Of a stretch of 64,000 nucleotides of DNA, positions 60,170-64,000 are shown piece by piece. Location: the NCBI GenBank assembly GCA_937926975.1, contig CALBCJ010000003.1:1-64000 (forward strand), given 5' to 3'. The notes under the pieces are model-generated. The model was not told the DNA's origin. It searched no databases and saw only the letters and a program-made list of their open reading frames with translations. Position 1 is the stretch's first letter. Every line of letters begins with the position of its first letter. The translations under genes and the position numbers were made by a program. This DNA comes from an uncultured Propionibacteriaceae bacterium. GTDB taxonomy: Bacteria; Actinomycetota; Actinomycetes; Propionibacteriales; Propionibacteriaceae.

Positions 60170-61108
60170 GTGACTGATCCGGTGCTGGTCGAGGTGGTCC
60201 GTGGCGATCTGGTGGAGAGCGTCCACCATGCCAGGGCCGTGGTGGTGGCACCAGGCGGGGAGGTGGTCTGGTCGGCCGGTGACGTCGAGGCCTTGGTGTT
60301 CGCCCGGTCGTCGTCGAAGCCGATGCAGGCGGTCGCGATGCTGCGCTGCGGGCTTGACGTCAGCGGCGCCGAGCTGGCGGTCTGCGGCGCCTCCCACCTG
60401 GGGGAGCCGTTCCACCTGGAGGCGGTCCGGCGGGTCCTGGCCGGGGCCGGGCTGGGCGAGGCCGACCTGCAGAACACCCCCGACCTGCCGATCAGCAGCT
60501 CGGCCCGTACGGACTGGCTGCGCGCCGGGCGCGGACCGGAGCCGATCACTCAGAACTGCTCTGGCAAGCACTCCGGGATGCTGCGGGCCTGCGTCCGCTC
60601 CGGCTGGCCGACCGACAGCTACCGCGACCCGGGGCACCCGCTGCAGCAGCAGGTCCGGGCCGTGATCAGCGAGTACGCCTCGGAGCCGGTCGGCGACCCG
60701 TCGGTCGACGGCTGCGGGGCGCCGGTGTTCGCGACCTCCCTGGTTGGCCTGGCCCGCTCGTTCGGACGGATCGCCGCCGCCACGGAGGGGCCCGCCGCTC
60801 AGGTCGCCGAGGCCTACCGGGAGCACCCCGAGTACGTCTCGGGCACGGGCCACGACGACCTGCTGGTGCACCGCGCCGTGCCGGGGCTGATCTGCAAGGG
60901 TGGCGCCGAGGGCGTGATGGCGGCCGGGCTGCCGGACGGGACCGGGGCCGCTCTCAAGATCATGGACGGCGGCTCCCGGGGTCGGCGCGAGCTGATGGTG
61001 CACCTGCTGCGCCGGGCCGGGGTCGACAGCCCGGCTCTGGAGCCGCTGGCGACCTCGCCGGTGCTGGGCCACGGGGAGCCGGTCGGCGTGGTCCGGGTCG
61101 TCGGCTGA
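60170..61108 (+). CDS. Asparaginase (thermolabile type II family)
   Basis: 312 residues from GTG 60170. SSSKPMQAVAMLRCG, CGASHLGEPFHLEAV, NCSGKHSGMLRACV, VDGCGAPVFA and GTGHDDLLVHRAVPGLICKG are the motifs of the Rhizobium-type asparaginase (PF06089), unrelated to AnsA/AnsB. It hydrolyses L-asparagine to aspartate and ammonia in the cytoplasm. Convergent with typA, 3 nt between stops. Confidence 0.9.
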   Translation: MTDPVLVEVVRGDLVESVHHARAVVVAPGGEVVWSAGDVEALVFARSSSKPMQAVAMLRCGLDVSGAELAVCGASHLGEPFHLEAVRRVLAGAGLGEADLQNTPDLPISSSARTDWLRAGRGPEPITQNCSGKHSGMLRACVRSGWPTDSYRDPGHPLQQQVRAVISEYASEPVGDPSVDGCGAPVFATSLVGLARSFGRIAAATEGPAAQVAEAYREHPEYVSGTGHDDLLVHRAVPGLICKGGAEGVMAAGLPDGTGAALKIMDGGSRGRRELMVHLLRRAGVDSPALEPLATSPVLGHGEPVGVVRVVG

Positions 61109-61111
61109 GAC

Positions 61112-62974
<1,863 letters not shown>

Positions 62975-63031
62975 GCACAGTCCTTCAGTGTGGGGAGACC
63001 AGACTGCGGCTGCGCAGCCGCCAGGCATTCT

Positions 63032-63205
63032 ACTGTGCTTAGCTGCCGCCGCCTGTGCTTGATCGCCGCCGCCTTCGCGGCGGCTCGGCCGCTTCGCTAG
63101 AACCCCGGTTTTCCTCCTCGCGGTGAAGAGGTACTTCAGCCCGGGTACAGCCAGTCGTTCTTCACCGCTGGTTCGTCCAGCCGGGGGACTCGGCGGCCGG
63201 GTTTG
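63032..63205 (-). repeat. Repeat locus C: complete unit plus tail remnant
   Basis: Read on the minus strand: the CGGCCGCCGAG lead-in, one complete hairpin unit (63186-63103), and the tail hairpin GCCGCCGC-CTTC-GCGGCGGC on the plus strand (63065-63084). A second shortened tail (TGTGCTTAGCTGCCGCCGCC on the plus strand) follows at about 63033-63052. The tail points toward typA. It is the only locus here without extra 5' half-units. Confidence 0.85.
63103..63186 (-). repeat. Complete hairpin unit of locus C (type C arms)
   Basis: Plus-strand coordinates: GCGGTGAAGA (63120-63129) pairs with TCTTCACCGC (63159-63168), a third inner-arm pair. Outer CCCCGG (63103-63108) pairs with CCGGGG (63181-63186). 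The next position is T/G, which is a wobble only if the plus strand is the folded molecule, then T-A. The loop is 29 nt with the same conserved end (CAGCCAGTCGT on this strand). Confidence 0.85.
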
Positions 63206-63227
63206 GCTATGCGAGCTTGCTCGGCTG

Positions 63228-63422
63228 CTAGACCGCGACCCGGCGCGGCTGACGCCCGGCCAGCGACTCCAGGGTGAGGATCCCGCGGAGCACCTCGTCG
63301 ATCTCCTCGCGGAACAGGGCGTCCTCGCTGGTGTCCCGGGCCGCGCGGAGCACCCGTCGGACCCGGCGCTCCGCAGAGGTCCCCAGAACCTCCGGGGTGA
63401 TCCGGTTCTCTCGCACCGACAT
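63228..63422 (-). CDS. Small charged hypothetical protein
   Basis: 64 residues from ATG 63422 (AAGGAGG 5-6 nt upstream, a strong site). MSVRENRITPEVLGTSAERR, then VLRAARDTSEDALFREEIDE and a short C-terminus LTLESLAGRQPRRVAV. Predicted helical, rich in Arg and Glu. No family recognised. It lies between repeat loci C and D, upstream of typA on the same strand but separated from it by the repeat. Confidence 0.65.
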   Translation of the reverse strand: MSVRENRITPEVLGTSAERRVRRVLRAARDTSEDALFREEIDEVLRGILTLESLAGRQPRRVAV

Positions 63423-63569
63423 GCCGGCCTCCTTCGCTCGTCGGGGCCGAAGCCCACATAGCCCGGGTTGGCCCGGGGAGAAGTCCATGCGATGTGATCA
63501 TCGCCGACGTGCGGTTGACAGTACCGTCACACCGCTGCTGCTAGGGGGAAGAGCCCCTCGGCGCGCCGT

Positions 63570-63830
63570 GCTGTGCTTAACTGCCGCCGCCTTCGCGGCG
63601 GCTCGGCCGCTTCGCTGTAACCCCGGTCTTCCTCCTCAGAGCGAGAAGGTCCTCTTGCTTGTGGTTCAGCCTGTTGTTTCTCGCTCTTCGTCGTCCAGAC
63701 CGGGGACTACGCGGCCCGGGCTGAGCGGACAGGCGCACAGCCGGTCGTTCCTCGTCGTTCGATCGTCCAGACGGCGTGCTCCGCGGCCGGACGTGGTCCG
63801 GTTGAGCGGACAGCCCTGCGAGTCGTGGCT
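63570..63830 (-). repeat. Repeat locus D: complete unit plus 5' half-unit
   Basis: Read on the minus strand: half-unit D1 with outer arm at 63778-63769 and inner arm at 63758-63749 (type B arms), spacer ending in CTGTCCGCTCAGCCC, then complete unit D2 (63705-63621, type A arms) and tail hairpin at 63602-63583. Units repeat every 72 nt at arm level. GAGCGGACAG on the plus strand recurs at about 63723 and 63804. Beyond 63830 to the window end no gene or further repeat could be supported. Confidence 0.85.
63621..63705 (-). repeat. Complete hairpin unit D2 (type A arms)
   Basis: Plus-strand CCCCGGTCT (63621-63629) pairs with AGACCGGGG (63697-63705), and AGAGCGAGAA (63638-63647) with TTCTCGCTCT (63678-63687). 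Arms equal those of A3; the 30-nt loop has diverged at several positions (for example CAGCCTGTTGT), so the stems are better kept than the loop. Confidence 0.85.
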
Positions 63831-64000
63831 GGGCTGCGCGGTCGGGGCAGGTACCTGGTCACCCGGCCGCTTGGAAAACCGGTGGCGCTGGGGGCCGCTC
63901 ACCAGCACTCTGGATGGCGACACAACAGCTTCACACGACGAGAGCAGGTGCGCTGAGGAACCGTACGGGCCGAGGGCCGGCGGTGATCGACACTTCATCG

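Noticed and set aside
62975..63457. Longer N-terminus for TypA
   Set aside because: The extension reads through repeat locus C and the upstream small gene; TypA homologues start at MPVRADLRNVAII, where a ribosome site is present.

Overview
The window is very GC-rich, with GTG starts, dense ATGA/GTGA overlaps and many genes whose -10 hexamer sits 6-8 nt before the start codon (a leaderless-mRNA signature). Together with mycothiol synthase (MshD), a GlnR-type regulator beside mshD, the 33-residue ribosomal protein bS22 beside proC, DisA beside RadA and DUF2510 proteins, this points to an actinobacterium. Propionibacteriales is my best guess (inference); there is no rRNA or other decisive marker. 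No tRNA, rRNA, CRISPR array or transposase gene was seen.

Layout. 0-20 kb: a truncated lipoprotein, a secreted metallophosphoesterase, a fused TreY-TreZ trehalose enzyme, LysE, DisA-RadA, then a housekeeping block (asd-proC-bS22, CobA/HemD fusion, phosphoglycerate-mutase-like protein, CcdA). 20-26 kb: NUDIX and acidic proteins, an SDR plus large flavoprotein operon, and a CycA-type transporter. 26-37 kb: a complete ornithine degradation operon on the minus strand (ord-ortA-ortB-oraS-oraE-or-3-orr, then ald and cycA), a divergent tandem AsnC regulator, and bluB for the B12 lower ligand. The chain is L-ornithine to D-ornithine (Orr), 2,4-diaminopentanoate (OraSE, B12 and PLP), 2-amino-4-oxopentanoate (Ord), then alanine plus acetyl-CoA (OrtAB); Ald can then deaminate L-alanine. 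37-43 kb: a sugar-acid locus (TIM-barrel isomerase, Gfo/Idh, LacI regulator, KDPG aldolase, KDG-type kinase). LacI-type palindromes in three promoters here, and a fourth in front of the SDR-flavoprotein operon near 21.75 kb, suggest one regulon. 43-51 kb: a frameshifted HxlR regulator, MutT1-Ppk1-MshD-GlnR, Dtd, PrsW. 51-57 kb: roadblock/globin pair, OmpA-like operon, a degenerate ABC ATPase, and a SUKH-like protein beside an orphan HNH toxin tip. 57-64 kb: nitrobindin, YgfZ, polysaccharide deacetylase, asparaginase, TypA.

The most unusual signal is a dispersed non-coding repeat family at about 21.44-21.75, 39.44-39.79, 63.03-63.21 and 63.57-63.83 kb. Each locus has one complete unit that folds into a long two-stem hairpin. 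The stem arms differ between copies, yet both arms change together so pairing is kept, while loop, internal loop and a GC-rich tail hairpin stay constant. Extra unmatched 5' halves and tail remnants flank the complete units. The structure, rather than a protein, appears to be what is conserved. I cannot assign it to a known family.
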